From Lytechinus pictus (lineage: Eukaryota > Echinodermata > Echinoidea > Temnopleuroida > Toxopneustidae), in contig NC_087245.1 in the NCBI RefSeq assembly GCF_037042905.1, forward strand, positions 26,846,501 to 26,910,500: a DNA stretch of 64,000 bases, given 5' to 3'. Shown piece after piece: positions 1-12,132 of the stretch; the first letter of the stretch is position 1; each line of letters opens with the position of its first letter. The notes beneath the pieces were generated by a model. That model saw nothing but the letters and a program-made list of their open reading frames with translations. It did not search any database and was not told where the DNA came from. The translations under genes and the position numbers were made by a program.

Positions 1-260
1 AATCATTGCACACAAAGTATAGGCCGAGAAGTTGTTAAGAACATTGGAGAGCATGGCATATATGGAAACATGATTGATGGCACACAGGATGTTTCAGGAA
101 TGGAGCAGGAAGCAATTTGCTTCAGACACATTGACACAAACTTTGATGTTCAAGAGAGTTTTGTGGGTTTGTACAACATCCCTGATACCTGCAGCGAAAC
201 CATTGCAAACATGATATTTGATGTCATGACGCGTCTTCAGTTGAACCCCCGAAATCTCAG
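1..260 (+). pseudogene. hAT transposase fragment, DUF4371-type N-terminal part
   Basis: The frame is open from base 1 and has no start inside the window, so the gene begins upstream. The translation contains DGTQDVSGMEQEAICFRH followed by a D-T-N-F block and ends at NPRNLR. This is the layout of the DUF4371/ZMYM1-like hAT transposase family (D.T.D..H.EQ..i..R). The reading frame stops where a Harbinger element begins at 261 and resumes at 6602: joining LR from the left to AQTYDGA on the right restores the family's LRGQ-YDGA-NM motif. It is therefore one transposase gene split by insertion. Later pieces lie near 11.6 kb and 12.1-12.8 kb. It is not functional. Confidence 0.8.
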
Positions 261-325
261 GGGCGGTATTCTGAAAGCTCAATTAGCGCTCAATTAGCAT
301 TTTGGTATTCTGAAGAGTCACTTAA

Positions 326-1260
326 GGACGTTCCACAGTTAAAGTGAAATCCATGTCATTTTCACCAAACTTTGCACATAAATACTTTAGAACCTTAATA
401 TTCGAAATATGCAAAAATTAACATAGGTCCATGTGCTTGATTTTTTGCTATAGAGCTTCAAAGTTCACCCACATTGATGTTCTTAAGAATTGCGCTTTCA
501 AAAGAATTTGGCATTTTTAGACCGCCCAAGATTACTACAATGAGTTTAAACCTCCATTACTCAGTCAAAATACATGAAAAAGTCATCAAATTTCGCAAGA
601 GAGTTAATAATTGTATCGTTAGAATGGAGAATTTATTAATAGTGCTATTTGTTTGCAATATTAAGTTTAACAGCACTGTCAGTTCTTAAAAATGGCGTAA
701 AAGTTAACAAAATCCCAATCTAAAAAATGTAAAATTTCAGTAACAAACTACAAACGTACAATAAATGCTGCACTTTATTCAAAATCCATGTCATTTTCAC
801 CAAAATTTGCAGAGTTGTAGAGGAAGGTATACCTAAGAGGTACAAACATTAAAAAATAGGGGTTCATGTGCTTGTTTTTAAACTATCAGCATTTTTATTA
901 GAGCAAATGTGCTTTTTAAAACACAAAAAATGGGCCGAATGCTTAGTATCTATGTGAAGAAAATATCAAAACCACTCTACCATTTATTCAAACTCGGGGT
1001 AATATATGTGATTCTTGGCAGCACTGCAGAGTAAAGTATTTTGAAATTGTAGATAATATTTTTTTGAATGGTCCATGAAATAATTCATTTTTTAGCTTCA
1101 TGAAATAACGCATCGGATCTGCAATTAAAGTGCAGAAGATGAGAAAAATCAGCTCATACCCGCAGCTAATTAATCACCTGTTCATCCATTGTGACGTCAG
1201 CGCGCAGCGTGTAAACTATGCGCAGATCATAATGCGCACAAATATAACTGTGGAACGTCC
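326..1260. mobile_element. Non-autonomous TTAA-duplicating element (piggyBac or Kolobok type)
   Basis: Inverted ends GGACGTTCCACAGTT and AACTGTGGAACGTCC are each bordered by TTAA (322-325, 1261-1264), the target preferred by piggyBac and Kolobok transposons. No transposase is encoded. The interior contains a diverged internal duplication: a block starting AAATCCATGTCATTTTCACC near 348 recurs near 780 with a similar downstream phrase (catgtgcttg). It lies within the Harbinger's left side, so it is younger than that element. Confidence 0.75.
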
Positions 1261-1537
1261 TTAAGTGCCCCTTTCCTTATTTGGCAGGGTTGCGTTGCGC
1301 GCACTTGCAATAGTACGCGTTATGACCGCGCGAAGACTTAATTGAGTAGTTCAGAGACTTTTGGTATTCTGAAAAGTCTCATAGCGCTCAATTAACTATA
1401 TTTTCATTGGAAGGAGATAATTGTGCTTTAAGGTCTTTTAAATTGAAATCATCAAAAATCAAAATGGCTGTTTTTCTCTTTGACCTCAATGACCACAGCA
1501 TGGCATACCGGAATCGCTATCATAATGTAGACAGATA

Positions 1538-2179
1538 TTGCCTGGAGAAATGAATCGTTCTGATTTTCGAAAGAATTATAGGCTGAATTATGAAGAATAT
1601 GAGTGGTTGTGTGACTACATCCGTAATGACGAAGTATTTGAACGTAGACAGGAAAATGGAAGAGTGCTGTCAGTAGAACTAAAGGTGGCAGCAGCGCTGC
1701 GTTTTTTCGCTAGTGGCAGTTTTCAAAACGTTGTAGGGGACGTTGCTGGGATCAGTCAGCCTTCCCAAAGTAGGGCTGTTGCGGCTGTTACCGATGCAAT
1801 CACCCGCAAGGCTTCTGATTTCATCAATTTTACTTTAGAACCAACCGCAACAAGCAAATCAAACTTTGCAGCAATTGCTGGAATGCCCAATACAATTGGA
1901 TGTATTGATTGTACACATGTTTACATTCGTGCACCTCGAGAGAACGAGAACATATACGTCAACCGCAAGAATCGTCATTCAATTAATGTCCAAGGAATCG
2001 TGGATTCTAAAATGAGATTTGTTAACGTTGTGGCAAAATGGCCAGGGTCTTCTCATGATTCCTACATATGGGAAACAAGCAATGTTCTGAATGATTTCAG
2101 GATGGGAAGGATGCCACCAGGATGGTTATTGGGTACGGATATATTTTTTTTCCCGATCATTTTAAGCATATTTCTCTGA
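1538..2179 (+). CDS. HARBI1-like Harbinger transposase, truncated (DDE_Tnp_4)
   Basis: This is a DDE nuclease that would cut and join transposon ends in the nucleus. The 213-residue frame has a helix-turn-helix-like N-terminal part (about 48-90, SGSFQNVVGDVAGISQPSQS). The RNase-H fold follows, with its first acid at D124 in GCIDCTH and its second at D174 in GSSHDSYIW. Family members continue after W-L-L-G with D-S-G-Y-P and a final Glu. Here the frame reaches WLLG at about residue 199 and runs into non-homologous sequence. A possible donor (gg|gtacgg near 2133) sits exactly there, but I found no following exon before 4.4 kb. HARBI1 proteins are about 350 residues, so roughly 150 are missing. 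It is probably inactive. Confidence 0.82.
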   Translation: MPGEMNRSDFRKNYRLNYEEYEWLCDYIRNDEVFERRQENGRVLSVELKVAAALRFFASGSFQNVVGDVAGISQPSQSRAVAAVTDAITRKASDFINFTLEPTATSKSNFAAIAGMPNTIGCIDCTHVYIRAPRENENIYVNRKNRHSINVQGIVDSKMRFVNVVAKWPGSSHDSYIWETSNVLNDFRMGRMPPGWLLGTDIFFFPIILSIFL

Positions 2180-2189
2180 AACTAAGAAA

Positions 2190-3118
2190 AGGTATTCCGG
2201 GCATATAGGCCTATACATTCAAACAAACGAAACGGACTACCGTATAAATAATAATTAAAAAAAGTGTAGGATATGGGAGGGGGCGGATGTCCGGACACTT
2301 TATATTTTTGAAGCCTTCTTTTTTTGTCTTTGGATTACACTAAAAATGTTAATTCAATAGTTGTAATCATCTTCTTTTTTTGTTATCGATAATATTTCCT
2401 AACATTTTGTACTAAAAACTTGATGAAACTTCAATTCGCTTGTAAATATTTCCAAATGACTTTCTAAAATTGATCGTCCGGATACAATAACTGGGTATAT
2501 ATGATTTTTGTAAATACTTTTTATCATCATTATTATTTGATCATGTTTGATTGCGTGATGGGTGCGTTTGTTAATCAATTCCATATAAAGCTCACTATCT
2601 CACAACGATCCATATTGGAAAGATGTACAAAATATACAAAATGTATAGAGCTTTCTAGGATAGCACACAGGGTGGGCATTAACCCGAATTTTACTATGGT
2701 CTCAACTTTATGCCATATCAAAATATTCCCCCAAAATCAATGAAACTGTCTTCACACTAAGTAATATTTTTGTTTCTCCCTTTATTTTTTTTATTTCTTT
2801 GTTTCTTTTTTACTTCGTACCTTTTTGAATTGATTTATTCACTTACTTCATGCAATCTATATATCCTTCCATCTCTTTGTTTTTGTGGCTTCTTCAACCC
2901 TTTCTCTTTCATTCAATTCCTTCTTTCAACACTCCCTTCCTTTGCATTCTTCCTTTCATCTTTCTGTCTTCATTCATTCCTCCCTTGCCTAATTAAAAAT
3001 TATTGGAAACAAAACGATACTCTTGGCAAGTATTCCCTTAAATGAACCACTTAACAAGTACAGCAATATTTTATTGTTATGTCACGGGTCGTCGGTTTTA
3101 CCATTACACATCATTTGG
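2190..3118. other. Harbinger interior, no gene seen
   Basis: AT-rich sequence between the transposase exon and a palindromic insertion. It includes a pyrimidine-rich stretch (2765-2985) whose long Phe/Leu/Ser-rich reading frame is a composition artefact. I looked for the missing C-terminal transposase exon here and did not find the expected DSGYP motif. Confidence 0.5.
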
Positions 3119-3122
3119 TTAA

Positions 3123-3530
3123 AGGACAAGTCTATCCCAACAAAAAGTTGATTTGAAAAAAGGAGAAAAATCCAACAAGCAAAACACTGAAAATTTCATC
3201 AAAATCGGATCTAAAATAAGAAAGTTATGATATTTTAAAGTTTTGCTTAATTTCACAAAACAGTTATATGCACATACTGGCTAGTATGCAGACGAGGAGA
3301 CTGATGACGTCACCCATTCACTATTTCTTTTGCATTTTATTACATGAAATATGAAATATTCTCATTTTCTCCTCCTTGTCAAGTGAAAGAGAGTTTTATT
3401 TCCCCCTGAACATGTGGAATTACCATTATTTTAATAGTTTATGGTCAAGTGAGGTTGGTCCTTAATTGTCAAATCTGTAAAAATTGAAATATTGTATTAT
3501 TCAAACAAAAACAAAAAACAAATAGTGAGT
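3123..3530. mobile_element. Palindromic TTAA element, left part only
   Basis: It starts with AGGACAAGTC after TTAA (3119-3122) and matches the left arm of the complete copy at 29361-29904 (shared phrases such as AAAGTTGATTTGAA, AATCGGAT.TAAA and ACTATTTCTTTTG). The right arm is missing: the sequence switches abruptly at about 3530-3540 to a G-rich element beginning GCGGATCCAGGGGG. Confidence 0.7.
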
Positions 3531-3535
3531 CATAT

Positions 3536-4165
3536 GCGGATCCAGGGGGGGCGAGGAGCCCGGGACCCCCCCCCCCTATTGGCGGAGCAAAAAAAAGAAA
3601 AGGAAAGGAAAGAAAGAAAAAAGGGGGAAAGAGGAGGGGAAAAGAAAAGAGAAAAAGAAGAGGAGGAAGACGAGTGAATATAAGATGAGGGGGAGACTTG
3701 GAAAATAAAAAGAATATTTTAAATTTTTATGTAACTATATAAAATTTTCTTTTACTCTCCCCTCTCCTATATCTATTTTTCCCTTTCTTCCCCTTGCTTT
3801 TCTCTCTTCTACTTTTCTCTCTCTTCCCCTCTCCTCTCCCTCCACACTCTTTTCTTTCCCCTCTCCCTTTCTTTTATTTTATTTTCTTTCATTTTCTTAT
3901 CTTTTTCTTTTCTCCTCTCCCTCTCTTGTTATCCTTCTCCTTTCCTCTATCTTTTTTTATCCCCTTTCTTTTCTTTCCCATCTGCCATCTCCTTTTCCTT
4001 TTATCCTCTCCCTTCAATTTTTTCAGCTCCTACTTTTTCTTATTCCCCTCCTTTCTCTTCCTTCACCTTTTCTCTCTTTTTCATCTTCCCTTCCCCCTCT
4101 CGTTCTTTCTTTTCTTATTCCTTTCTTTTCTGTCTGTCTTTTTTTTTTTTGGGGGGGGGGACATG
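3536..4165. repeat. G-run-flanked GGATCC element with purine arm and pyrimidine arm
   Basis: The left end is GCGGATCCAGGGGG, followed by a poly-C block, ATTGGCGGAGC and about 100 bases of nearly pure purine. After an AT spacer, 3755-4150 is almost pure pyrimidine and ends in a run of G. Similar GGATCC plus poly-G/C ends recur at about 18226, 19300, 23885, 24490, 28190 and 35160. The element therefore belongs to a dispersed family. Long Ser/Phe/Leu or Lys/Glu reading frames here reflect composition only. Confidence 0.6.
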
Positions 4166-4464
4166 CATCCGTTACTACGTTAGGATTTCAGTGAATGTCT
4201 GTTAAGAAGGAGCACGGAGGCTCCCATCCGTGGTTTTATTGTCTCATCGAGGAATTTCACCCACTTTATTTCTACCCGCCCTCTAAGATATATTCCCCTC
4301 CATTCTTATCAACTCTCTCATCGTTCTTTCCGCACCCCGCAAAATATAATAAATATGTTACATAATCAGGAAACCACTTTAGACACCATTTTGAATGATG
4401 AGTTTTCCTTACATTTTTAAGCCATAAAATACAATGTATTTAGATTTACGGTTGAGTAACTTAC

Positions 4465-4978
4465 CATATGATATCTTCTTTCTGCCCGTTGCTAGGCTGG
4501 CTAAAGTCGTAAGGGCCCCTAATTCACATGCTTTATTTGAACTTGAAGTGTCTGCTGCCATCTCTGAGAACCCTGTCGGTGTCTCGACTCCACCTAACAC
4601 TCCATCAAGCGCTTCCTGACCTATGAAATCGATTAACAACTCTTGCCACTGCTCGAGAGGAGCGGGTGGTGGTCCACCTCCAGTACCCCCCATCAATCTC
4701 TTCCAGTGGTTGTAGGCTTTCTTGACAGAGGATTTTAGGTTGCTAAGTTTAACCCTTAGCTCCTCGACGGATCGCTGGTTTCCTGCAGCGTAGCTAACCG
4801 CCTCTGAAATATTTTTCCAAGCTTGCATTTTCATATTGTGTGTCAAATTTGCACTAAGACTAAGAGGGTCACAAAGAGTCCCTTTTCTTGATATGCACTC
4901 TCTGATTAGGATATCAATCTCATCTTGAGTGAAATTCTCACTTCTCCTGTTGGTTTTCACTGATTTTGCCTTCGGCAT
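4465..4978 (-). CDS. Harbinger-associated Myb/SANT-like DNA-binding protein (first exon)
   Basis: Harbinger transposons encode a second protein with a Myb-like trihelix domain that helps the transposase reach the nucleus and bind the ends. The most plausible start is the Met at 4978 (MPKAKSVKTNRRSENFTQDE), although the frame is open further upstream. About 15-110 show the domain: FTQDEIDILI, then W-KNISEAV, then LRVKLSNLKSSVKKAYNHW. It is followed by TGGGPPPAPL, a typical linker of this family (Myb_DNA-bind_5/NAIF1-like). The frame meets a good donor, ATATG|GTAAGT on the minus strand (exon end 4465), so more exons are expected to the left but none is recognisable. It is convergent with the transposase at 1538. 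Confidence 0.75.
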
Positions 4979-4979
4979 A

Positions 4980-5183
4980 ACTGTGATCGACACCGTGTAA
5001 AAGAAGTTTTTTCTTGAAACACTGTGTAAGTCGACGGAGAATGCGGCGGAAAGAAGAGAGAGATGACGATAGGTCATACCCGTGAGTGTAATAGATAATA
5101 CTCGTGTATGTTGTTCTACGCGTTTTGTACACAGTACAACAACAGCAGGGTAGCCGCACCGCGGTGTCTGTATTAGTCTATGG
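4980..5183 (-). other. Leader region of the Myb-like gene and target site of the 8-bp-TSD element
   Basis: Sequence between the Myb start codon and the inserted element. It ends with GTCTATGG (5176-5183), the target duplicated by the insertion at 5184. Confidence 0.5.
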
Positions 5184-6366
5184 CAACGAACGTAGAGGGC
5201 AGCAACACACAAGCGTGTTGCTATAAGGAAGGTCAACTCGATACGCGCATGCAGCTGAGCTGCGCGCGTATTTTATTGTTCATGCCAACGAAATCAAATG
5301 CCGATCCAATACAACAACAAATTAGTAGCGATCAAAAAACGAATATGAAAGAATATGACTACAACAATATCAAAGATAACTTAAAAAATATGTTGAGGAA
5401 TATACATACATATAAAAACATACTTTGATATTTAAAACTTTACAAATATAAGTTTCAGGAAACTAAAATCATTACCAAATCGGTGATTGTTGTTATCAGC
5501 GATTTCACCAGACGGCTGTATTAGGTGATTTTCGTCGAGACGATTTTGTGACCACTCGCAAAGCATTTCGGGATTGAATATAACCACCTTATTTTCTCTG
5601 AGCTCTTCGCTGAACCCATCATCAGTGCAGCTGCAGCGCAGCGCGCAGCCAATGCAATGCATCCGATGCATGGGTTGTTTTTTCGCCGTCCATGCCATGG
5701 TCTCGGACTCAGAGTTGAAATTTAGACCCGGATTTCGGGGATACAGCGCCTTTATTTCAGATTTATAGACTTAAAAGTCAAATGACATTTAAAATTTGAA
5801 ATCTAACCTTGAACAATCATCGTTGATAAACATCAGCGCTGAAGCCATTACACTTCAAATCAGGCCAGGCAAATTAGACGTCATTGTCTAAGTTACTAGA
5901 TCTATGACGAGTCGCCTGAAGCCCCAGCGCATCATCAACGTCACTAGCTAGCTGCGCGACCGGCCCAGACTCGGCGCACCCAGGCCAGAAAAATGACCTC
6001 GATTATTACGGTGGTTGTCTATGCATTTATTAGTGGTGCAGCGAAATTCAGCAGAAGAAAATAAGAGATATGAGGTATCCTCGTCACAGGCTTAATATTC
6101 CAAAATGAGGAAAAATGTCAAAATCATGATTATTTAAGCTAAATATTTTCTTTAAAAATAAAAGTAATATTTTTAATATTTATACCTAGAATAACCGATC
6201 TAATAATTTTTCATTAAAAAATATTTGAAATTAACAAATGAAAAAAAATCAACTCGACAAATTTCCCAAAACCCCACCTTATTTTTTAAAGTGGTCACAA
6301 AATTCGAGCGGAGTTGACCTTCCTTAGAGCAACACGCTTGTGTGTTGCTGCCCTCTACGTTCGTTG
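5184..6366. mobile_element. 1.18-kb element of unresolved family (hAT or P type), copy 1
   Basis: Long inverted ends begin CAACGAACGTAGAGGGCAGC and the 8-bp target GTCTATGG is duplicated exactly (5176-5183, 6367-6374). The end pair CA...TG with an 8-bp duplication fits hAT or P superfamilies. It encodes no transposase. One short minus-strand frame (about 5432-5698) has an EELRENKVVIFNPEML block that is also present in copy 2; this may be a captured exon or non-coding sequence. Copy 2 is at 9867-11052 and differs by only about a dozen changes by eye, so both inserted recently. Confidence 0.85.
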
Positions 6367-6601
6367 GTCTATGGTCTGTACACGGGAAAGACGCAGCGCG
6401 TAAAGCAGACGATTCTACATTGTAAGAGCGCGTCTGATTGGTCAAATCAGTTTGAGTGGGGAGTGGCCTAAAGGGAGTTAATTGAGCGCTAATAGAGTTT
6501 TCAGAATACGAATTTGGAGGTCTATTAGCGCTCCATTAAATGGGTAACTTATGAGGATATTTAAGTGGAAACTTACGAGACTTTTCAGAATACCCACCCA
6601 G

Positions 6602-6826
6602 AGCACAGACTTACGACGGCGCGGCGCTGCAAATATGAAAGGAAAGCACAACGGATGCCAAGCAAAAGTGAAGTCAAAGCAACCACTTGCTCTTCATTTC
6701 CACTGTGCCTCCCACATGGCGAATCTCGTCCTCGAGCATGCTGTGACAGCTTGCCAGCCGATTCGTGATGCCATCCAATGGTGCAATGACCTCGGAGTTC
6801 TATTCAAGAGATCTGGAAGATACAAG
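6602..6826 (+). pseudogene. hAT transposase middle fragment
   Basis: Continues the transposase interrupted at 260: a QTYDGA motif in one frame shifts to AANMKGKHNGCQAKV in another, so a small frameshift exists near 6625. It then reads LALHFHCASHMANLVLEHAV and IRDAIQWCNDLGVLFK. HCASH..NLVL is the conserved core of ZMYM1-like hAT proteins. The exon ends at a plausible donor, TACAAG|GTTAGA (6826). Its next exon is about 4.8 kb away because a Penelope-like element landed in the intron. Confidence 0.78.
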
Positions 6827-7180
6827 GTTAGATTCAATTTCCGAATTTGTAATATAAAATTGAAGAAGTTACTCGAAAAGAGTCACTATAGTATGAATCA
6901 AATATTTTGAAAAAAACCTGCCTACTAAGAAAACCCATTTCCCCTTAAGGCCACTCTTCATCGATTTGCAAAAACTATGACACCATTTGGCGAAGTAAGT
7001 GGAATGTGTTCATTTTAGAAAGCAGAGATAATATTGTTTGAATAAATAGGATTCCAACTACAATTATAATATTTAGACATGATAAGTCATGATGGGGGTA
7101 ACTGGGCAATTTAGAAGTATATGGATATTAACCCATAATGTAGGCTAACAATATATCAACTTCAAGAAAATGTAAATTCT

Positions 7181-7182
<2 letters not shown>

Positions 7183-7211
<29 letters not shown>
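7183..7211. repeat. (TA)n microsatellite
   Basis: About fifteen TA units immediately upstream of the recognisable Penelope-like sequence. It probably marks the 5' truncation or insertion boundary. Confidence 0.85.
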
Positions 7212-7214
<3 letters not shown>

Positions 7215-7231
7215 AGTCGTATCTTATTCCA

Positions 7232-8117
7232 AGATACGACTATCTTGGAATAAGCACCGGCTCAGAGGAGGATCTTCAAGATTTCATCGCATATGCTAAT
7301 AACTACCATCCATCCCTTAAGTTCACACATTGTATCTCGAGCACCAGTGTGGACTTCCTGGACATCTCCATCTCTATCGAAGATTTAGGTTTTTCAACTG
7401 ATGTCTTCTACAAACCTACTTCTTCTCACTCCTACTTGAAATATGACTCCTCCCATCCAGCGGCTTGTAAGAAGGCGATCCCCTACTCCCAGATGACCAG
7501 GCTACGTAGAATCTGCAGCGATGATGCTCGTTTTAAACAACGGGCTGCCGAGATGGGTGATTTCTTCGTGAAGAGAGGCTACCCTCAGGAACTCATTCAG
7601 CACTCCATTCAAAGATCTAGTGTGATCTCGCAGGACGAAGCTTTGACTGGGAAGATAAACAACAACAAGAGTCGTCGAGTTCCACTAGTGATGACTTATC
7701 ATTCCACGTCTGCACTCATTACAAGATCTATCAAAAACAACGCCAAGCTGTTCCTGTCATCTCCTTCTTGCAAGGAGATCTTTGGAGACAACCCCGTACT
7801 TCTGGCATATCGGAAAGACCGTTCTCTGCGTGACCATCTCGTTCGCTCCAAATTGCCGCCTAATCAACCCGCAGATGCACCTGGCACATCTCAATGCGGC
7901 AGGCCGAGACGCAATACCTGTCCCTACGTCATGAGGGGAGATGTCATCCAAGGACCCAGAAGAACTTGGCGCGTCAAGGCCTCCTTCAAGTGCACCACCA
8001 GAAACGTCGTATATGCTATACGATGCTCTCGCTGCTCTAAGCTTTATATTGGAGAGACCAAACGACGTCTAGCAGACAGAGTAACAGAGCACCTGCGTTC
8101 GATCCGACTTAACACAC
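7232..8117 (+). pseudogene. Penelope-like retroelement: RT C-terminal part and GIY-YIG endonuclease, first part
   Basis: The frame reads from about 7232 (degenerate catalytic region, then TGSEEDLQDFIAYAN, HPSLKFT and VDFLDISI), the thumb-side layout of Penelope-like RTs. A K/R-rich connector follows, then cysteine blocks (NTCPYV, FKCTT) and the GIY-YIG start VVYAIRCSRCSKLYIGETKR with R-L-A-D-R-V-T-E-H. The frame is cut at NTPG by a Harbinger element (8121-9663) and continues in frame afterwards at LPVATHFNQPGHF. The 5' part of the RT is missing, so the copy is 5'-truncated as well as interrupted. In the cell such elements copy RNA into DNA at chromosomal nicks. Confidence 0.82.
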
Positions 8118-8120
8118 CTG

Positions 8121-9663
<1,543 letters not shown>

Positions 9664-9863
9664 CTGGCCTTCCAGTTGCAACGCATTTCAACCAACCTGG
9701 ACATTTCATCAACGATCTACAGGTATGCGTTGCCATCCCTTGCGACCGTGAGACGGATCGCAAACTCAAAGAAGAGAAGCTGATCTACAGTCTCGGGACC
9801 AAAGCTCGGGACCCTCGCACCCCACGGAATGAATGTGTCTTTCCGCGCCTTCCCAATGCCTGA
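9664..9863 (+). pseudogene. Penelope-like element: GIY-YIG C-terminal end and stop
   Basis: Continues in frame from 8117 after removing the Harbinger insert. It reads GLPVATHFNQPGHFINDLQV, then LKEEKLIYSLGTKARDP and a stop at 9861-9863. The (L)I-x-x-L-G-T block is typical of the C-terminus of GIY-YIG-bearing Penelope-like proteins. The stop codon overlaps the 8-bp target (CCTGAGAC, 9859-9866) of the next insertion. Confidence 0.78.
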
Positions 9864-9866
9864 GAC

Positions 9867-11052
9867 CAACGAACGTAGAGGGCAGCAACACACAAGCGTG
9901 TTGCTATAAGGAAGGTCAACTCGATACGCGCATGCAGCTGAGCTGCGCGCGTATTTTATTGTTCATGCCAACGAAATCAAATGCCGATCAAATACAACAA
10001 CAAATTAGTAGCGATCAAAAAACGAATATGAAAGAATATGACTACAACAATATCAAAGATAACTTAAAAAATATGTTGAGGAATATACATACATATAAAA
10101 ACATACTTTGATATTTAAAACTTTACAAATATAAGTTTCAGGAAACTAAAATCATTACCAAATCGGTGATTGTTGTTATCAGCGATTTCACCAGACGGCT
10201 GTATTAGGTGATTTGCGTCGAGACGATTTTGTGACCACTCGCAAAGCATTTCGGGATTGAATATAACCACCTTATTTTCTCTGAGCTCTTCGCTGAACCC
10301 ATCATCACAGTGCAGCTGCAGCGCAGCGCGCAGCCAATGCAATGCATCCGATGCATGGGTTGTTTTTTCGCCGTCCATGCCATGGTCTCGGACTCAGAGT
10401 TGAAATTTAGACCCGGATTTCGGGGATACAGCGCCTTTATTTAAGATTTATAGACTTAAAAGTCAAATGACATTTAAAATTTGAAATCTAACCTTGAACA
10501 ATCATCGTTGATAAACATCAGCCCTGAAGCCATTACACTTCAAATCAGGCCAGGCAAATTAGACGTCATTGTCTAAGTTGCTAGATCTATGACGAGTCGC
10601 CTGAAGCCCCGGCGCATCATCAACGTCACTAGCTAGCTGCGCGACCGGCCCAGACTCGGCGCACCCAGGCCAGAAAAATGACCTCGATTATTACGGTGGT
10701 TGTCTATGCATTTATTAGTGGTGCAGCGAAATTCAGCAGAAGAAAATAAGAGATATGAGGTATCCTCGTTACAGGCTTAATATTCCAAAATGAGGAAAAA
10801 TGTCAAAATCATGATTATTTAAGCTAAATATTTTCTTTAAAAATGAAAGTAATATTTTTAATATTTATACCCAGAATAACCGATCTAATAATTGTTCATT
10901 AAAAAATATTTGAAATTAACAAATGAAAAAAAAATCAACTCGACAAATTTCCCAAAACCCCACCTTATTTTTTAAAGTGGTCACAAAATTCGAGCGGAGT
11001 TGACCTTCCTTAGAGCAACACGCTTGTGTGTTGCTGCCCTCTACGTTCGTTG
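9867..11052. mobile_element. 1.18-kb element of unresolved family (hAT or P type), copy 2
   Basis: Same ends and interior as 5184-6366, with a perfect duplication of CCTGAGAC (9859-9866, 11053-11060). Differences from copy 1 are about a dozen substitutions and very short indels, one of which shifts the short minus-strand frame near its start. This copy landed exactly at the stop codon of the Penelope-like gene. Confidence 0.88.
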
Positions 11053-11060
11053 CCTGAGAC

Positions 11061-11343
11061 CAAGTGAACTTTTCTTTCTTTACCGATGGATCGATAGACT
11101 CTTTTGCCGTTTTTACTCTACGTCATAATAGTTGCCTGGACTTTACTCATTACGTCACAATATCATCTAACAATGCACCTGTCGTCGCGTTAGTTATGTT
11201 GTTGCGCATTATATTTATTGCGCGTTGGTATCACCACCAAATGATGCAACCTGTTTTGGATTTAATAAATTCATCCCTGAAGAAGGTCTATGACCGAAAA
11301 TTTGGAAGATTATGTCTCCTTACGGCGTTTCTATTAAGTCTTT

Positions 11344-11347
<4 letters not shown>
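11061..11347 (+). other. 3' untranslated part of the Penelope-like element
   Basis: Lies between the second 8-bp duplication and a TA microsatellite. Includes a phrase of the type CCCTGAAGAAGGTCTATGACC that resembles the 3' trailer of GIY-YIG Penelope elements. No protein is supported. Confidence 0.45.
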
Positions 11348-11397
<50 letters not shown>

Positions 11398-11432
11398 ATA
11401 TATATATATATACATGTATATATATATTATAT
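11348..11432. repeat. (TA)n microsatellite with TACATG interruptions
   Basis: Dinucleotide TA runs interrupted by CATG. It probably forms the right border of the Penelope-like insertion. Confidence 0.85.
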
Positions 11433-11600
11433 ATACACATTTTCCATTATTCCTTTGAAGTTTTTAGCAAGACCCTTATAATAGTGACAACGATATGGAA
11501 CTAGACAAAGGGATCTGTTCTTTTAGATATTTGGTGTCACATAGATATCATTTTCTACATGCAAAGAGTCAGAAACTTATAATCCCTTTCTTTCCAACAG

Positions 11601-11945
11601 GTCATATTTCAAGAAATCGCATCTAGGTCAAGTGAACCAGATCAGACTATAGTGACGAAGGCTGTGTTCCACCAGGCAGGAAAACCATCATACCCCTCTG
11701 TCCAACAAGGTGGCTTTGTCGTCTTCCAGCCATCATATCAGTTCTGGATAATTATGAAGCAGTTGTAGAGAGCCTGGAGGAGATGTCAACATCCAGCACG
11801 TCGGACAGCGCAGCTAAGGCAAATGGACTGTTGGATAGATTTCAGAAAGGAGGTACTTTGCTGGCCCTGACCATGGCGGCTAATCCAATAGCAGTCCTTG
11901 AACAGCTTAAAAGTGCCTGTCAAGCCCAGTCTTCAAATGTATCTG
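11601..11945 (+). pseudogene. hAT transposase fragment (core, third piece)
   Basis: An acceptor precedes GTCATATTTCAAG. In frame with the Met at 11783 one reads LCPTRW, then LPAIISVLDNYEAVVESLEE and SAAKANGLLDRFQKGGTLLA. LCPTRW is a signature of ZMYM1-like hAT transposases. The piece ends near a donor-like TCTG|GTAAAT. It continues the pieces at 1-260 and 6602-6826. Confidence 0.75.
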
Positions 11946-12132
11946 GTAAATTTATGAATCTTTTCTGATACGCTACTAGCAGACAGGATTGCTGTGCCAA
12001 GTCTTTATTTAAACTACATCAAAAATATGTGTTATACTGGTTCATTTTAATTCTTTATCAAAGAACACAGCGTAATTTTGATGACACATTTGATAAAGAT
12101 ATTTATTTAATGTTTCATTTTTGCTTTTCAAG

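Larger units (their letters stand above)
261..6598. mobile_element. Harbinger (PIF/Harbinger) transposon, about 6.3 kb, inserted in the hAT gene
   Basis: The left end reads GGGCGGTATTCTGAAAG and the inverted right end reads GGTGGGTATTCTGAAAAG. Both are flanked by the 3-bp duplication CAG (258-260 and 6599-6601). Three-base duplications and a transposase plus a Myb-like protein are hallmarks of PIF/Harbinger. Both proteins lie inside, in convergent orientation (1538-2179 plus strand, 4465-4978 minus strand). The element has taken later insertions: a TTAA element (326-1260), a palindromic TTAA element remnant (3123-3530), a purine/pyrimidine G-flanked element (about 3538-4165) and an 8-bp-duplication element (5184-6366). 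The transposase is incomplete, so the copy is probably dead. Confidence 0.82.

Noticed and set aside
474-689. A 71-codon frame in the TTAA element.
   Set aside because: It is AT-rich, has no homology to piggyBac or Kolobok transposase motifs, and lies within an internally duplicated non-coding element.
11064-11504. A 146-codon frame after the Penelope-like gene.
   Set aside because: It starts after the natural stop, ends in TA microsatellite (repeated I-Y) and is best read as 3' UTR.
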